DNA of 60,986 nucleotides from Thermoplasmata archaeon (GCA_027006785.1 JALTFR010000018.1:1-60986), one strand, 5' to 3'; shown: positions 24,764 to 32,920, numbered from the stretch's first letter. The notes: a model not told the origin generated them from the sequence alone. A program made the numbers and translations.

Positions 24764-24774
24764 AGTATATAAAG
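24764..24774 (-). promoter_or_regulatory. TATA box of the L3 operon
   Basis: Minus-strand CTTTATATACT is a near-ideal archaeal TATA element. Transcription is expected about 25 bases downstream, near 24738, giving a leader of roughly 130 bases that holds the multibranch structure and GGAGG. The remaining bases up to the cdc6 stop (24775-24885) show no gene. Confidence 0.65.
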
Positions 24775-24885
24775 ATTGTGGACCGGGAAAAAAGAATTCC
24801 CTGTGCAAATTCTCGAAAGAACCTAAGTCCCGAATCGGCCATACTGCCGACAAAGGTATTATTCGGTATTGTTCGATAGAGATGT

Positions 24886-26142
24886 TCACAGGTACGTCTG
24901 CTTCAACCTGTAATCTCCGATTTCCTTTATGTCCGAATCCTGCATAAGTATCCTCTTGGCATCTTTAAGCGATACACTTGACTGTATCTCCTTTGTCCTT
25001 CCACCCCTTCCGAAGGATTTGACCTTTGCGTTTATTATTCCGAGCATATCAAGCTCAGATATCAGGTCGGTTATCCTGCGCTGGGTAAGTGGCTTTGTAC
25101 CGACAAAATCACAGAGTTCCGCATATGCCGAATAAACCTCTCCGGTGGTAAGTCTGTTCCTTCCCTGCTCCCCGTGCATGATTATCGCCATTAGTACGAG
25201 CTTTGACTGAAGCGGCAGGGTCTTTATGGTCTCTGCAGTACAGTCAAGTTCTATCTTGTCCTTTGCAGCATATACGTGATTTGCAGTCACTCTTCTGTCC
25301 CCGGACCTCTCAGCTATCTCGCCTGCAACTCTCAGAAGGTCCAGTGCCCTTCTTGCATCCCCGTGCTCCTGTGCCGCAAGGGCAGCACACACTGCGGTGA
25401 CCCCTTCATCAACCGTTCCCGGATTGAATGCAAGCCTCGCCCTTTCTTCAAGTATGTCCTTGAGTTCGGATGCGTTGTACGGCGGAAATACCATCTTCTC
25501 CTCGCTGAGCCTGCTTCTGACACGCGGGTCAAGGAACTCCATGAACTTCAGGTCATTGGATATGCCGATTATGCTGAGCTTTGAGTTCTTCATATCATCG
25601 TTTATCTTTGCAAGATAATAGAGAACATCATCACCGCTGTTGTATACGAGTTTGTCTATCTCATCCAGAACAACTATGACAATCTTGGGACTTTCATCTA
25701 GTTTGCTTACCAGCATGTTGTAGACCTTTTCAGTCGGCCATCCCGTAAACGGTATCATGCTTGAGAAGTCCTTTATGAACCTGTTGCCTATGTTCTGCAG
25801 TATTCCGTAGGGGGTATTGACAATCTCACAGTTGAGATATATGAAGGCCATATCCGGTATATCGAGCACCTCTTTCTCCACGAGTTCTTCCGTCCTCTGA
25901 ACCTCTCTTGCCAGATACTTTATCACTGCTGTCTTTCCGGTGCCTGTCTTTCCGAATATAATGACATTCGAAGGTCTACCACCACGCATTGCGGTGGACA
26001 TAATAGATGCCAGCTGCTCTATCTCGTTTTCTCTGTGAGGAAGCTTTTCAGGAAGGTATGACGGTCTCAGTATCTCTCTGTCCTTTCTGAAGATGTGTGG
26101 GGCGTTCAGGTAGCGATGGAATATCGTCGTCGGTTCTGTCAT
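24886..26142 (-). CDS. cdc6: Orc1/Cdc6 replication initiator
   Basis: 418 residues. The AAA+ domain has Walker A FGKTGTGKTAVIKYL (~63-77), Walker B VIVVLDEIDKLV (~154-165) and sensor/Arg-finger region DPRVRSRLSEEKMVF. The C-terminal winged helix (~300-418) contains LTTGEVYSAYAELCDFVGTK and PLTQRRITDLISELDMLGI. It binds origin repeats and loads MCM. GGAGG precedes the ATG and a TATA-like CTCTTAAAAACC lies ~30 bases up. No origin-recognition-box repeats were recognised on either side. Confidence 0.96.
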   Translation of the reverse strand: MTEPTTIFHRYLNAPHIFRKDREILRPSYLPEKLPHRENEIEQLASIMSTAMRGGRPSNVIIFGKTGTGKTAVIKYLAREVQRTEELVEKEVLDIPDMAFIYLNCEIVNTPYGILQNIGNRFIKDFSSMIPFTGWPTEKVYNMLVSKLDESPKIVIVVLDEIDKLVYNSGDDVLYYLAKINDDMKNSKLSIIGISNDLKFMEFLDPRVRSRLSEEKMVFPPYNASELKDILEERARLAFNPGTVDEGVTAVCAALAAQEHGDARRALDLLRVAGEIAERSGDRRVTANHVYAAKDKIELDCTAETIKTLPLQSKLVLMAIIMHGEQGRNRLTTGEVYSAYAELCDFVGTKPLTQRRITDLISELDMLGIINAKVKSFGRGGRTKEIQSSVSLKDAKRILMQDSDIKEIGDYRLKQTYL

Positions 26143-26223
26143 CTGTTAATCCTCCATTTATTTCGGTTTTTAAGAGGTTTGAGCGGCTTCTCCTCGCAAG
26201 GGGAAGGACAGACAAATCATCTT

Positions 26224-26895
26224 TTAAAAGCTTTCGGAATCACTTAATGACGATGACGAATAATATATGAGAGAGGACTGAGACATGGCCAAATGCCTGT
26301 CTGCACCCCCTATAACAGCCTTTCCGTGACCCGGGCAAAGGGATGATGGTTTCATAGAGCTCAGGCGCTCCACAGAGGACATGAGCGCTCCGAATTCCCC
26401 TGTTGGAAGGTCCCACCTACCGATCCCACCATCGGCGAAAACAGTATCGCCGGAAAAGAGGGCCATTGAAGAGCGCTCCACAAGGGAAATGCTACCTATG
26501 GTGTGCCCCGGGGTCTCCATCACTTCAAGTTCATGATTGCCCATATCTATGGAATCGCCCTCACTTATTGGTATAACATCCACGGCTTCGACCCCGAGCC
26601 CGAAGGCCCGCGCTCCCGCGCTGTCGTCCGCATTCCTTATGGCATCCGCATCTCCCTTTCCGGCATAGATTTCGGATATTCCGAATGCCTCCGCAATCCT
26701 CCTGGCGCCTCCGATATGGTCCACATGCCGGTGTGTGAGCACCATTATCTCTGGCTTAAGCCCTGTGGCCCTTATCCTTGCAATGCTCTGCTCGGCATCC
26801 TCAAGGGTTCCCGCATCTATGACCGCAGGCCGTTCCGCTTCTATGACATAGATGTTGGAGGATATCCCGTATCCCTCTATCACATGCACTTTCAA
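26224..26895 (-). CDS. Metallo-beta-lactamase fold hydrolase (glyoxalase II-like)
   Basis: 223 residues. The metal motif THRHVDHIGG is at 54-63, with the further ligands in ETPGHTIGSIS (His), FSGDTVFADGGIGR (Asp) and CPGHGKAVIGG (His), a complete HxHxDH...H...D...H set. Length and motifs fit hydroxyacylglutathione hydrolase-like thioesterases, but substrate is not assignable. Its start overlaps the M24 peptidase stop by 4 bases. The C-terminal 20 residues are Ser-rich. Confidence 0.88.
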   Translation of the reverse strand: MKVHVIEGYGISSNIYVIEAERPAVIDAGTLEDAEQSIARIRATGLKPEIMVLTHRHVDHIGGARRIAEAFGISEIYAGKGDADAIRNADDSAGARAFGLGVEAVDVIPISEGDSIDMGNHELEVMETPGHTIGSISLVERSSMALFSGDTVFADGGIGRWDLPTGEFGALMSSVERLSSMKPSSLCPGHGKAVIGGADRHLAMSQSSLIYYSSSSLSDSESF

Positions 26896-27989
26896 AGCTC
26901 TATCAGCTCCTTGGGGAATGATGTCAGCACCTCGGCTCCGTTCTTCTTCACGAGCACATCGTCCTCTATGCGCACTCCGCCCCAGCCGGGAAGGTATATG
27001 CCGGGTTCCACAGTAATCACCATGTTCTCCTTCACATCCATCTCAAGCCGGGGGGAGAAGCCTCCGCCGTCATGCACCTTCAGGCCGAGCCCGTGGCCGA
27101 GGGAGTGTATGAACCTGTCTCCGTATCCTGCCTTTTCTATGACCTTTCTGGCTGCGGCATCCACATCAGGCCCCTTCACTCCGGGCCTTATGGCATCTAT
27201 GCCAGCCTGCTGGGCTTCCCTGACTATCTCGTATATCTCCCTGTGCTTTTTGTCCGCCTTCCCCATGACGAATGTCCTCGTTATGTCGGAATTGTACCTT
27301 TCAAAGCGGGCTCCGAAGTCGAAGAGCGCATAATCCCCTTTCTTCAGTTTCCTCGAGCCTGCGGTGTAATGCGGCTCGGCACTGTTCTCTCCGAAGGACG
27401 CTATCGTCTCGAAGGCAGGTCCGGTCGCTCCTCTCTTCATCATCTCATATATCAGAAGGGCCGCTGCCTCGGATTCAAGCATCCCCTCGTGAAGTTCGTT
27501 CTTCATAACCTCAAGGGCATCGGTGGCTATCTTTCCGGCCTTTCGTATCCTCTCTATCTCCACCTCATCCTTTATCATCCTTGCATCTGACAGGGCCTTC
27601 GAAACATCCGTGAACGGTATTCCCTTTGCGGCGCTCTTCATATCTCTGTACAATGAGTGCGGCAGGTCCGTGTAGTTCACTCCGACCTTTCCATCCACAT
27701 CCAGGGCCTCCCGAACCATCCTCCTCAGGTCCTGCCTTGTCCGGAAGAACCTCTTTTCCATTGGCGAACGGGAAGCGCTCTCCGCCTCAAGTTCGCTCGT
27801 TATTATCACTCCTTTTCCATCGGGATATATGACGACACCGGAGCGCTCGAAAAGCCCCTTCGTGAGGTCCGTGACATAGTAGAAGTTCACATCCGTGTGG
27901 GGCTCGTCCCCGTTGAATATCATTATCGCCCCTACATCTTCGCCTGCAAGCTTGAATATCCTCTTTATCCTCTTCTCTGTGTGGTGCAT
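26892..27989 (-). CDS. pepQ: M24 family Xaa-Pro dipeptidase/aminopeptidase
   Basis: 365 residues: N-terminal creatinase-like domain (~1-130) and C-terminal pita-bread catalytic domain. Five metal ligands can be placed: Asp in FDFGARFERYNSDITRTF (two), His in HSLGHGLGLKVHDGG, Glu in MVITVEPGIYLPG and Glu in GVRIEDDVLV. It probably releases residues before proline. It is coupled to the MBL hydrolase by an ATGA overlap. Confidence 0.92.
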   Translation of the reverse strand: MHHTEKRIKRIFKLAGEDVGAIMIFNGDEPHTDVNFYYVTDLTKGLFERSGVVIYPDGKGVIITSELEAESASRSPMEKRFFRTRQDLRRMVREALDVDGKVGVNYTDLPHSLYRDMKSAAKGIPFTDVSKALSDARMIKDEVEIERIRKAGKIATDALEVMKNELHEGMLESEAAALLIYEMMKRGATGPAFETIASFGENSAEPHYTAGSRKLKKGDYALFDFGARFERYNSDITRTFVMGKADKKHREIYEIVREAQQAGIDAIRPGVKGPDVDAAARKVIEKAGYGDRFIHSLGHGLGLKVHDGGGFSPRLEMDVKENMVITVEPGIYLPGWGGVRIEDDVLVKKNGAEVLTSFPKELIEL

Positions 27990-28011
27990 ACCACCTGAAC
28001 GCCTGCTGCGT

Positions 28012-28470
28012 TTAAACCTTTTTCACCACTGCGACCACAACGATGAGGAGTCCAGAGATGGCTATGAGTGCGAATATGGCCTGTATGAAGACCTCATTGT
28101 GTACATCATAAGGGTGTGCAGTAAGGTACTCGAAAGTAACAAAACCGCCTATGCCAATCTCTTTCACTGTGCATCTGACATATATGCTTTGCCCTTCCCT
28201 GAAATGTCCGCTCAGATTTCCATCAACAGTTATCGGAACATCTGTCTGCCCGTCGAGAACAAGTACTGTCGTGTCTTTTTTGATGTCCATTCTTGTTATC
28301 ATTCCATAGACAAAAACACGATCACCTTCCGAATAATCCTCAAAGTCGGACCCCGAGTAGTCGTCAGACATTTCTTCCGCGCTCTCCCCTATCATTGGAA
28401 AGAAGCCCACAAAGAGCAGTATTCCCATGGAAAAGAGAGCAAACCCCAGTACAATAGTTTTTGCACCCAT
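28012..28470 (-). CDS. Small membrane protein with extracytoplasmic beta domain (paralogue 1)
   Basis: 152 residues: an N-terminal membrane segment VLGFALFSMGILLFVGFFPM, an outside domain of ~85 residues, and a C-terminal membrane segment FIQAIFALIAISGLLIVVVAV. The outside domain is beta-rich (GDRVFVYGMITRMD, TDVPITVDGNLSGHFREGQS, IYVRCTVKEIG), resembling an OB fold. It is a tandem duplicate of the next gene. Function unknown. Confidence 0.75.
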   Translation of the reverse strand: MGAKTIVLGFALFSMGILLFVGFFPMIGESAEEMSDDYSGSDFEDYSEGDRVFVYGMITRMDIKKDTTVLVLDGQTDVPITVDGNLSGHFREGQSIYVRCTVKEIGIGGFVTFEYLTAHPYDVHNEVFIQAIFALIAISGLLIVVVAVVKKV

Positions 28471-28471
28471 T

Positions 28472-28951
28472 CTATAACCTCCTTATTCCCACTACCAGGA
28501 CAATGGCCCCTGCAGATGTCACAATGATAAATGTCACATTTACCCATATCGTTTCGTGTATGCCGTCAGAACTGCTTCTGAGTATCTCGGAATAGGAAAT
28601 GTTATCTGAGATATTGGTTAAAGGCATGTAAACATAGCATTTAACATATATACGCTCTCCTTTCTCAAGCGTTCCGCTTATCTTTCCATCTACATAAATG
28701 GGTATGTTGCTCCGTGTATTAAGAATGATTCTTGTAACACCACCCTCGCCTATGTTATCGAGATATTCTATATCTGTGACCTTTCCATAAACTGTCACGC
28801 GGTCTCCCGAAGCATATTTATCAAAGTCCCCATTGTGGTATTCCATAGAAAGCTTGTCGGCGCTCTCTCCTATCAGCGGCAGGTAGCCGAAGAAAAGGGC
28901 TATGCCCACCAGAAGAACGGCGGAACCTATCGCTGTTATCTTCTCATCCAT
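28472..28951 (-). CDS. Small membrane protein with extracytoplasmic beta domain (paralogue 2)
   Basis: 159 residues with the same plan as the neighbour: N-terminal segment SAVLLVGIALFFGYLPLIGE, then SGDRVTVYGKVTDIEYLDNI, NIPIYVDGKISGTLEKGERI, YVKCYVY and a final membrane helix FIIVTSAGAIVLVVGI. Shared positions with paralogue 1 include P.IGESA, D...Y..GDRV.VYG..T, .D.PI.VDG..SG...G..IYV.C. One base separates the two genes. The central domain may bind a ligand or partner at the cell surface. Confidence 0.75.
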   Translation of the reverse strand: MDEKITAIGSAVLLVGIALFFGYLPLIGESADKLSMEYHNGDFDKYASGDRVTVYGKVTDIEYLDNIGEGGVTRIILNTRSNIPIYVDGKISGTLEKGERIYVKCYVYMPLTNISDNISYSEILRSSSDGIHETIWVNVTFIIVTSAGAIVLVVGIRRL

Positions 28952-29008
28952 GCCGGGGGATGTGCTTCATGAATAAGTCTTTTATGCTCGCAGGGACTGT
29001 GCAATGCC

Positions 29009-29755
29009 ATGACCGATATCCCGCCATCCCATCCAAGATACCTTTCGCTGATAACGAGGGAGAGGCTGGTGGAGATGGTGCACAGGGGAATCGCCAGCGA
29101 GGCGGGACTCATAGCGCATGGAAGGGGTGAGGCATACGATTATCTCATCGGAGAGAGGACCAATGACTTCGCCGAAAAGGCCGAAAGAGCCGCTGTGGCA
29201 TCGCTTCTTCTTGCGGAGCACCCCGTAATTTCCATAAACGGGAATGCTGCAGCGCTCTCCGGGAAGGAACTGATAGAACTGGGAAGGGAAACTGGCTCTC
29301 TTCTGGAAGTGAACCTCTTCCACAGGACAGGGGAAAGGGTGGAAAGGATAACCGAATACCTGATATCACTGGGCGCCAAGCATATCCTCGGCCCGGAACC
29401 TGATGCAAGGATTCCCGGGCTGGACCACGCCAGAGCGCTCTGCCATAAAGACGGGATATACTCTGCGGATGTCGTCCTTGTTCCGCTTGAGGACGGGGAC
29501 AGAGCGCAGGCCCTCAAAAAGATGGGAAAGAAGGTGATAACCATAGACCTCAACCCGCTTTCCAGAACTGCCCGCGCTGCGGATATAACCATAGTGGACA
29601 ACATCATAAGGGCGATTCCGAACATGGTAAGTCTGGCAAAGGAAATGAAGAAGACGGCGGAAGAGGAATTGCAAAAGATCATAGATTCCTACGACAATGA
29701 ACACATCCTGCGCTCCGCACTTGAGGAAATCGGCAGGGCAGTTGATAGGCTGTGA
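29009..29755 (+). CDS. 4-phosphopantoate--beta-alanine ligase (archaeal phosphopantothenate synthetase)
   Basis: 248 residues. It begins with the family signature IPPSHPRYLSLITRERLVEM; ANDF-like RTNDFAEKAERAAVASLLLA, ISINGNAAALSGKELIELG and the C-terminal ITIVDNIIRAIPNMV are conserved. It joins 4-phosphopantoate with beta-alanine using ATP in archaeal CoA synthesis, replacing bacterial PanC. It is divergent from the membrane-protein pair. Confidence 0.92.
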   Translation: MTDIPPSHPRYLSLITRERLVEMVHRGIASEAGLIAHGRGEAYDYLIGERTNDFAEKAERAAVASLLLAEHPVISINGNAAALSGKELIELGRETGSLLEVNLFHRTGERVERITEYLISLGAKHILGPEPDARIPGLDHARALCHKDGIYSADVVLVPLEDGDRAQALKKMGKKVITIDLNPLSRTARAADITIVDNIIRAIPNMVSLAKEMKKTAEEELQKIIDSYDNEHILRSALEEIGRAVDRL

Positions 29756-29830
29756 ACATCACTTTTAAATATATCCTTGAGTTAAGCCCGAATTACCCGA
29801 TGAGGGATGAAAACGGTTAAAAAGCAGAAC

Positions 29831-29961
29831 AGCCCCTAGTGTCACGAACTCCTTACAGGAGTTCTGGTCGCAAAGGCAATACTTTGCTCCCACGACCTTC
29901 GCTCAGCAAAGGTCTGCTCGTGCCGGCGTAACGGCACTCGAGCGGTCAATCATCTCGGACT
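29831..29961 (+). pseudogene. Relic 5' half of tRNA-Gln split by a hairpin array
   Basis: AGCCCCTAGTGT (29831-29842) plus AGCGGTCAATCATCTCGGACT (29941-29961, 21 bases) together equal the first 34 bases of the intact tRNA-Gln at 29982, with one G missing. The join falls exactly between GTGT and AGCGG, where 98 bases of hairpin array are inserted. The anticodon loop and 3' half are absent, so the copy cannot function. Confidence 0.85.
29843..29940 (+). repeat. Modular multi-hairpin array C inserted in the tRNA-Gln relic
   Basis: 98 bases with four hairpins: GAACTCCT-tac-AGGAGTTC (29846-29864), GCAAAG-gcaata-CTTTGC (29870-29887), GACCTT/AAGGTC (29894-29914) and GTGCCG-gcgtaa-CGGCAC (29920-29937). 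The linkers TGGTC, TCCCAC, TGCTC and TCG parallel TTGGTT, TCTCATG and TCGT of the array near 57.5 kb. The insert replaces nothing in the tRNA copy. No flanking target-site duplication longer than two bases is evident. Confidence 0.8.
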
Positions 29962-29981
29962 GAAATCCCTTACAACATAAC

Positions 29982-30054
29982 AGCCCCGTAGTGTAGCGGT
30001 CAATCATCTCGGACTCTGGATCCGAGGACGGCAGTTCGAATCTGCCCGGGGCTA
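29982..30054 (+). tRNA. tRNA-Gln (CTG)
   Basis: 73-base cloverleaf: acceptor AGCCCCG pairs with CGGGGCT, the discriminator is A, the T arm is GGCAGTTCGAATCTGCC. The anticodon stem TCGGA/TCCGA encloses CTCTGGA, giving anticodon CTG. CCA is not encoded. It is flanked by a broken 5' copy upstream and two copies of its 3' end downstream. Confidence 0.95.
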
Positions 30055-30290
30055 CTAACCAACTTTTAACCCATTAACAGGGGCAGATGAGAACAAGGTT
30101 TTCACCGATAGGATGTAAGCGAAGCGCCAGCTATTTTTCCGAGGTGCGCTTTGCCCGAAGGGGAAAGGGCACTGAGAATCTGCCCGGGGCTACTAACCAA
30201 CTTTTCTCCAACCACCTGTGGGGAGATTCGAACCAGACCTTTTTAACCTACTGCACAGTAAAAGGTCGTGGCGAGAATCTGCCCGGGGCT
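30038..30290 (+). repeat. Three copies of the tRNA-Gln 3' end
   Basis: The 30-base sequence beginning GAATCTGCCCGGGGCTACTA and ending CAACTTTT occurs at 30038-30067 (in the tRNA) and is repeated identically at 30176-30205, 138 bases later. A 16-base core, GAATCTGCCCGGGGCT, recurs at 30275-30290. Between copies lie imperfect hairpins, including GACCTTTTTAAC...GTAAAAGGTC directly before copy 3. No coding sequence is seen in 29756-30309. Confidence 0.9.
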
Positions 30291-30309
30291 CTTTTCAGCC
30301 TTTTCTAAC

Positions 30310-31593
30310 TCACATATATTCTTCATCATCGTCCTCATCATCGTATTCTTCCACGGCCTTTTTACTCCTTTTTCGTTTAACCACGAGGTAGGAGATGATT
30401 GCAACGGATACTACTACTATTCCGGCACATAACGCCCAGCTGTAAGAGCCTGAAAAACTTCCTTCTCCAATGCAGTAGAGGTTCCCGTCATGGGCGGTAA
30501 CATAGATGTTTCCGTTGGATGCTATGGCAGGAGATGCCCTTATCATTTTTCCGAGATTGGTCTTCCATCTCAGGTTTCCGGAAGAATCAAGGCTGTAGAG
30601 GTTGCCGTCATCACATCCGAAGAATATGTTGCCTTTGCTGTCGATTGCCGGCGAAGAAACTATATCGTCACCTGTGCTGAAATTCCATAGTTCATTGCCG
30701 TATCTGTTGACGGCGAAGAATCGCCCTGAGTTCGTACCAAAGTAAATACTACCGTCATTTCCTATGGCCGGTGTGCTCCATATCTCGCTATGAGCATCGA
30801 ATTTCCACTTGAGATCTCCATTTGATGAGATTGCATAGAGGTTTCCATCATCTGATCCGAGATATATGGTGTCTCCATCAACGACAGGTGTCGGATAACC
30901 GAAGGATGAGTTATCCGGCGTATAGTTCCACAGGAAATCACCTTCAGGGGTCATTGCATAGAGAGTACTATTGGAGGCGATGTAAACGGTTCCATCAAGA
31001 CCTACCGCAGGAGCCATGATATCCTCTTTGAAGCTGTGCTCCATAACTTTTTCTCCGTTTTCATTCAGTACATACAGAGTACCATTCTGAGAGCATGCGT
31101 ATATCCGTCCGTCATATACGGTCAATGACGCTGCTAGTCCAGATTCAATTTTGTATTTCCACTTCAGATTTCCGTTTTTATCAACGGCATACACCGAGGA
31201 CATGTCTTCAAAATAAATCGTGTCCTTGAATATAGCAGCTGGGTCTCCGACGCTGACATCTTCGTATTTCCACAGTATCTTCCCATCTTCAGAAATCGCA
31301 TAGAATCCCAGAACGCCCCCCATGTAGATGACACCATCGGAATCTATTACTGCGGACACGCCTGGTGCGACCAATTGCAGTTTCCCACATATTTCTCCTG
31401 TATTGCTAGATGCGTCGTATGCGCTCAACCCTGTGTGCTGTGCGTTACCGTGGAACATGAACCAGCCTTCGGTTGCCTCTGCGGAGCTCCCTCTTTCGGG
31501 AATCAGATATATCGCCCCCATGAGCAGAATCATTACCAGACCGATTGAAATGACGGCTCTCATCCTGTTCCTTCGCGCATTATTAGGTTTCAC
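30310..31593 (-). CDS. Secreted, membrane-anchored PQQ-like beta-propeller protein
   Basis: 427 residues. An N-terminal signal/anchor (AVISIGLVMILLMGAIYLIP) precedes WFMFHGNAQHTG, the usual PQQ-propeller opening. Seven to eight repeats follow, each with a GxIYxGxxDGxLYAxxxDGxxxWxxx pattern, e.g. IYLGSDDGNLYAISSNGDLK. A C-terminal helix, YSWALCAGIVVVSVAIISYL, and an acidic tail (DDEDDDEEYM) place the propeller outside. Probably a surface binding or scaffold protein; no quinone-enzyme residues are recognised. Confidence 0.88.
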   Translation of the reverse strand: MKPNNARRNRMRAVISIGLVMILLMGAIYLIPERGSSAEATEGWFMFHGNAQHTGLSAYDASSNTGEICGKLQLVAPGVSAVIDSDGVIYMGGVLGFYAISEDGKILWKYEDVSVGDPAAIFKDTIYFEDMSSVYAVDKNGNLKWKYKIESGLAASLTVYDGRIYACSQNGTLYVLNENGEKVMEHSFKEDIMAPAVGLDGTVYIASNSTLYAMTPEGDFLWNYTPDNSSFGYPTPVVDGDTIYLGSDDGNLYAISSNGDLKWKFDAHSEIWSTPAIGNDGSIYFGTNSGRFFAVNRYGNELWNFSTGDDIVSSPAIDSKGNIFFGCDDGNLYSLDSSGNLRWKTNLGKMIRASPAIASNGNIYVTAHDGNLYCIGEGSFSGSYSWALCAGIVVVSVAIISYLVVKRKRSKKAVEEYDDEDDDEEYM

Positions 31594-31782
31594 TTTTTCA
31601 CCCCGGTTATCGTGAGCCTGTGTTTTTCGGCTCGCTATTGGAAGATATGACTAGCATATATTTATATTTTTTGTAGTTGTTGGCTAATATTCGCATGGGG
31701 CTGCACCATCCTTTCTTTCGCTCATTCTCAGCCTCCGTTCCCTACAAATCTTTTTAACCCTCTCCCCTTTCCCTTTTTCCAT

Positions 31783-31856
31783 GGGCCTGTAGGGTAGTCT
31801 GGATATCCTTCCGGCCTTCGGAGCCGGGGACCGGGGTTCGAATCCCCGCAGGTCCG
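31783..31856 (+). tRNA. tRNA-Arg (TCG)
   Basis: 74-base cloverleaf: acceptor GGGCCTG with CAGGTCC (one G-T pair), discriminator G, T arm CCGGGGTTCGAATCCCCG. The anticodon stem CCGGC/GCCGG encloses CTTCGGA, giving anticodon TCG. A TATA-like AATCTTTTTAACC lies ~30 bases upstream. Downstream is an inverted repeat CTTCCGAA/TTCGGAAG (31866-31902). Confidence 0.94.
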
Positions 31857-31909
31857 CTTCGGGCCCTTCCGAACCGTTAGGTGAGGTGCGGACTTCGGAA
31901 GGAAGCTAG

Positions 31910-32014
31910 TGTCTTTGCTTAGCGCTCCGCCGCGAGCTCGTCATCGGTAACATAGATGAAAAGGAGTATGAGGAAAGGTTGAAAGCCCTTGAAGAGCGCT
32001 ATAGAGCGATGTAA
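31910..32014 (+). pseudogene. Remnant C-terminus of a SHOCT-domain protein
   Basis: An open frame without start codon ends ALRRELVIGNIDEKEYEERL then KALEERYRAM and a stop. The pattern (E/R)L..G.ID..EYEE(R/K)L..L is the SHOCT domain, a short C-terminal oligomerisation motif. An in-frame stop closes the upstream side only ~30 bases before the domain and no rest of a protein is present, so this is a gene fragment left just behind tRNA-Arg. It overlaps the convergent radical SAM gene by 16 bases. Confidence 0.65.
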
Positions 32015-32874
32015 TCCATCGCGTCCGAAACCCCTTTCTCCACAATTTTCATGTCCGGAACGAACGGATAATTGTAGAGTTCCTTTCCTGGCCTCTCGTT
32101 GTAGAATGGCCTGTTGCATCCGGGACAGCCAGAGGTCATGAACGCTTTTCTTGCAGCGCTCTCCACCGCATCTCCCCCTGCTTCAAATCCGGTCAGTTTT
32201 CCATCCCTGAAATGGAAATCGCTTATTCCAGAATCATATATCAGATAGCGAGCCAGCTGTATCACCCTGTATCTTCTTATGTCAGGCGGATTCCCCCAGT
32301 TCACAGGGGTGTATGCGAAGAGCGCGGTCTGTACGCCCATATCCCTGAGTTCGAGCATGACTCCGATGATGTCCTCGTCGCTCTCCCCCAGCCCGACTAT
32401 GAGATGGGTATTCCCCTTTCCGAAAACCTCGACGCTGGTCCGGAGCGCTCTCCAGTGCCCTTCCCATGTGAACCTGTTCCCAGCCCCTTTGCCCTTTATT
32501 CTGGTGAATATCTCCGGATTCGCTGCATCAAGGGCTATGCTCAGATATTCAACACCTGCATCCTTCAGCCTTCGCATATCGTCCTCATCCACGGGAACCA
32601 TTGAAACGGATACTGGATATATGTCGGACAATTGCCCTGCTATCCTTATGGAGTCCTCCACCATGCCATCATAATCAAGTGTTTGAAGGCACACCCTCGC
32701 AAAGATTCGATCATGGTGGAGCGCATCTATGAGTTCTCTTTCACCGTATTCCGGCCAGACCACACGGGATAATCTGTCGCTATGCGGGTTCTCCCTTCTC
32801 TGTGTACAGAAGGAGCAGTTGGACCTGCAGCGCTCCCCGAGCATGATATATGCTGTGGTGGGCATCGCAGCCAT
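31999..32874 (-). CDS. Radical SAM protein, biotin synthase-like
   Basis: 291 residues. The cluster motif CRSNCSFC (Cys16, 20, 23; CX3CX2C) is at the N-terminus, and IALDAANPEIFTRIKG and THLIVGLGESDEDI are the SAM-barrel strands seen in BioB/lipoate-synthase relatives. A second Cys pair in SGCPGCNRPFYNERPG may bind an auxiliary cluster or zinc. No bioA/bioD or lipoyl genes are adjacent, so the substrate is open; an archaeal LipS-type role is one possibility. Nep1 lies upstream on the same strand. Confidence 0.85.
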   Translation of the reverse strand: MAAMPTTAYIMLGERCRSNCSFCTQRRENPHSDRLSRVVWPEYGERELIDALHHDRIFARVCLQTLDYDGMVEDSIRIAGQLSDIYPVSVSMVPVDEDDMRRLKDAGVEYLSIALDAANPEIFTRIKGKGAGNRFTWEGHWRALRTSVEVFGKGNTHLIVGLGESDEDIIGVMLELRDMGVQTALFAYTPVNWGNPPDIRRYRVIQLARYLIYDSGISDFHFRDGKLTGFEAGGDAVESAARKAFMTSGCPGCNRPFYNERPGKELYNYPFVPDMKIVEKGVSDAMDYIAL

Positions 32875-32920
32875 CTTTACATCTTTCAGGCCGAGGGCAC
32901 CAAGGGTTCCCAGTGACGGC

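Noticed and set aside
24607-26223. Replication origin beside cdc6
   Set aside because: I looked for repeated origin-recognition boxes and an A/T-rich unwinding element in the gaps at 24607-24885 and 26143-26223 and saw none. A genome-wide GC-skew plot would decide.
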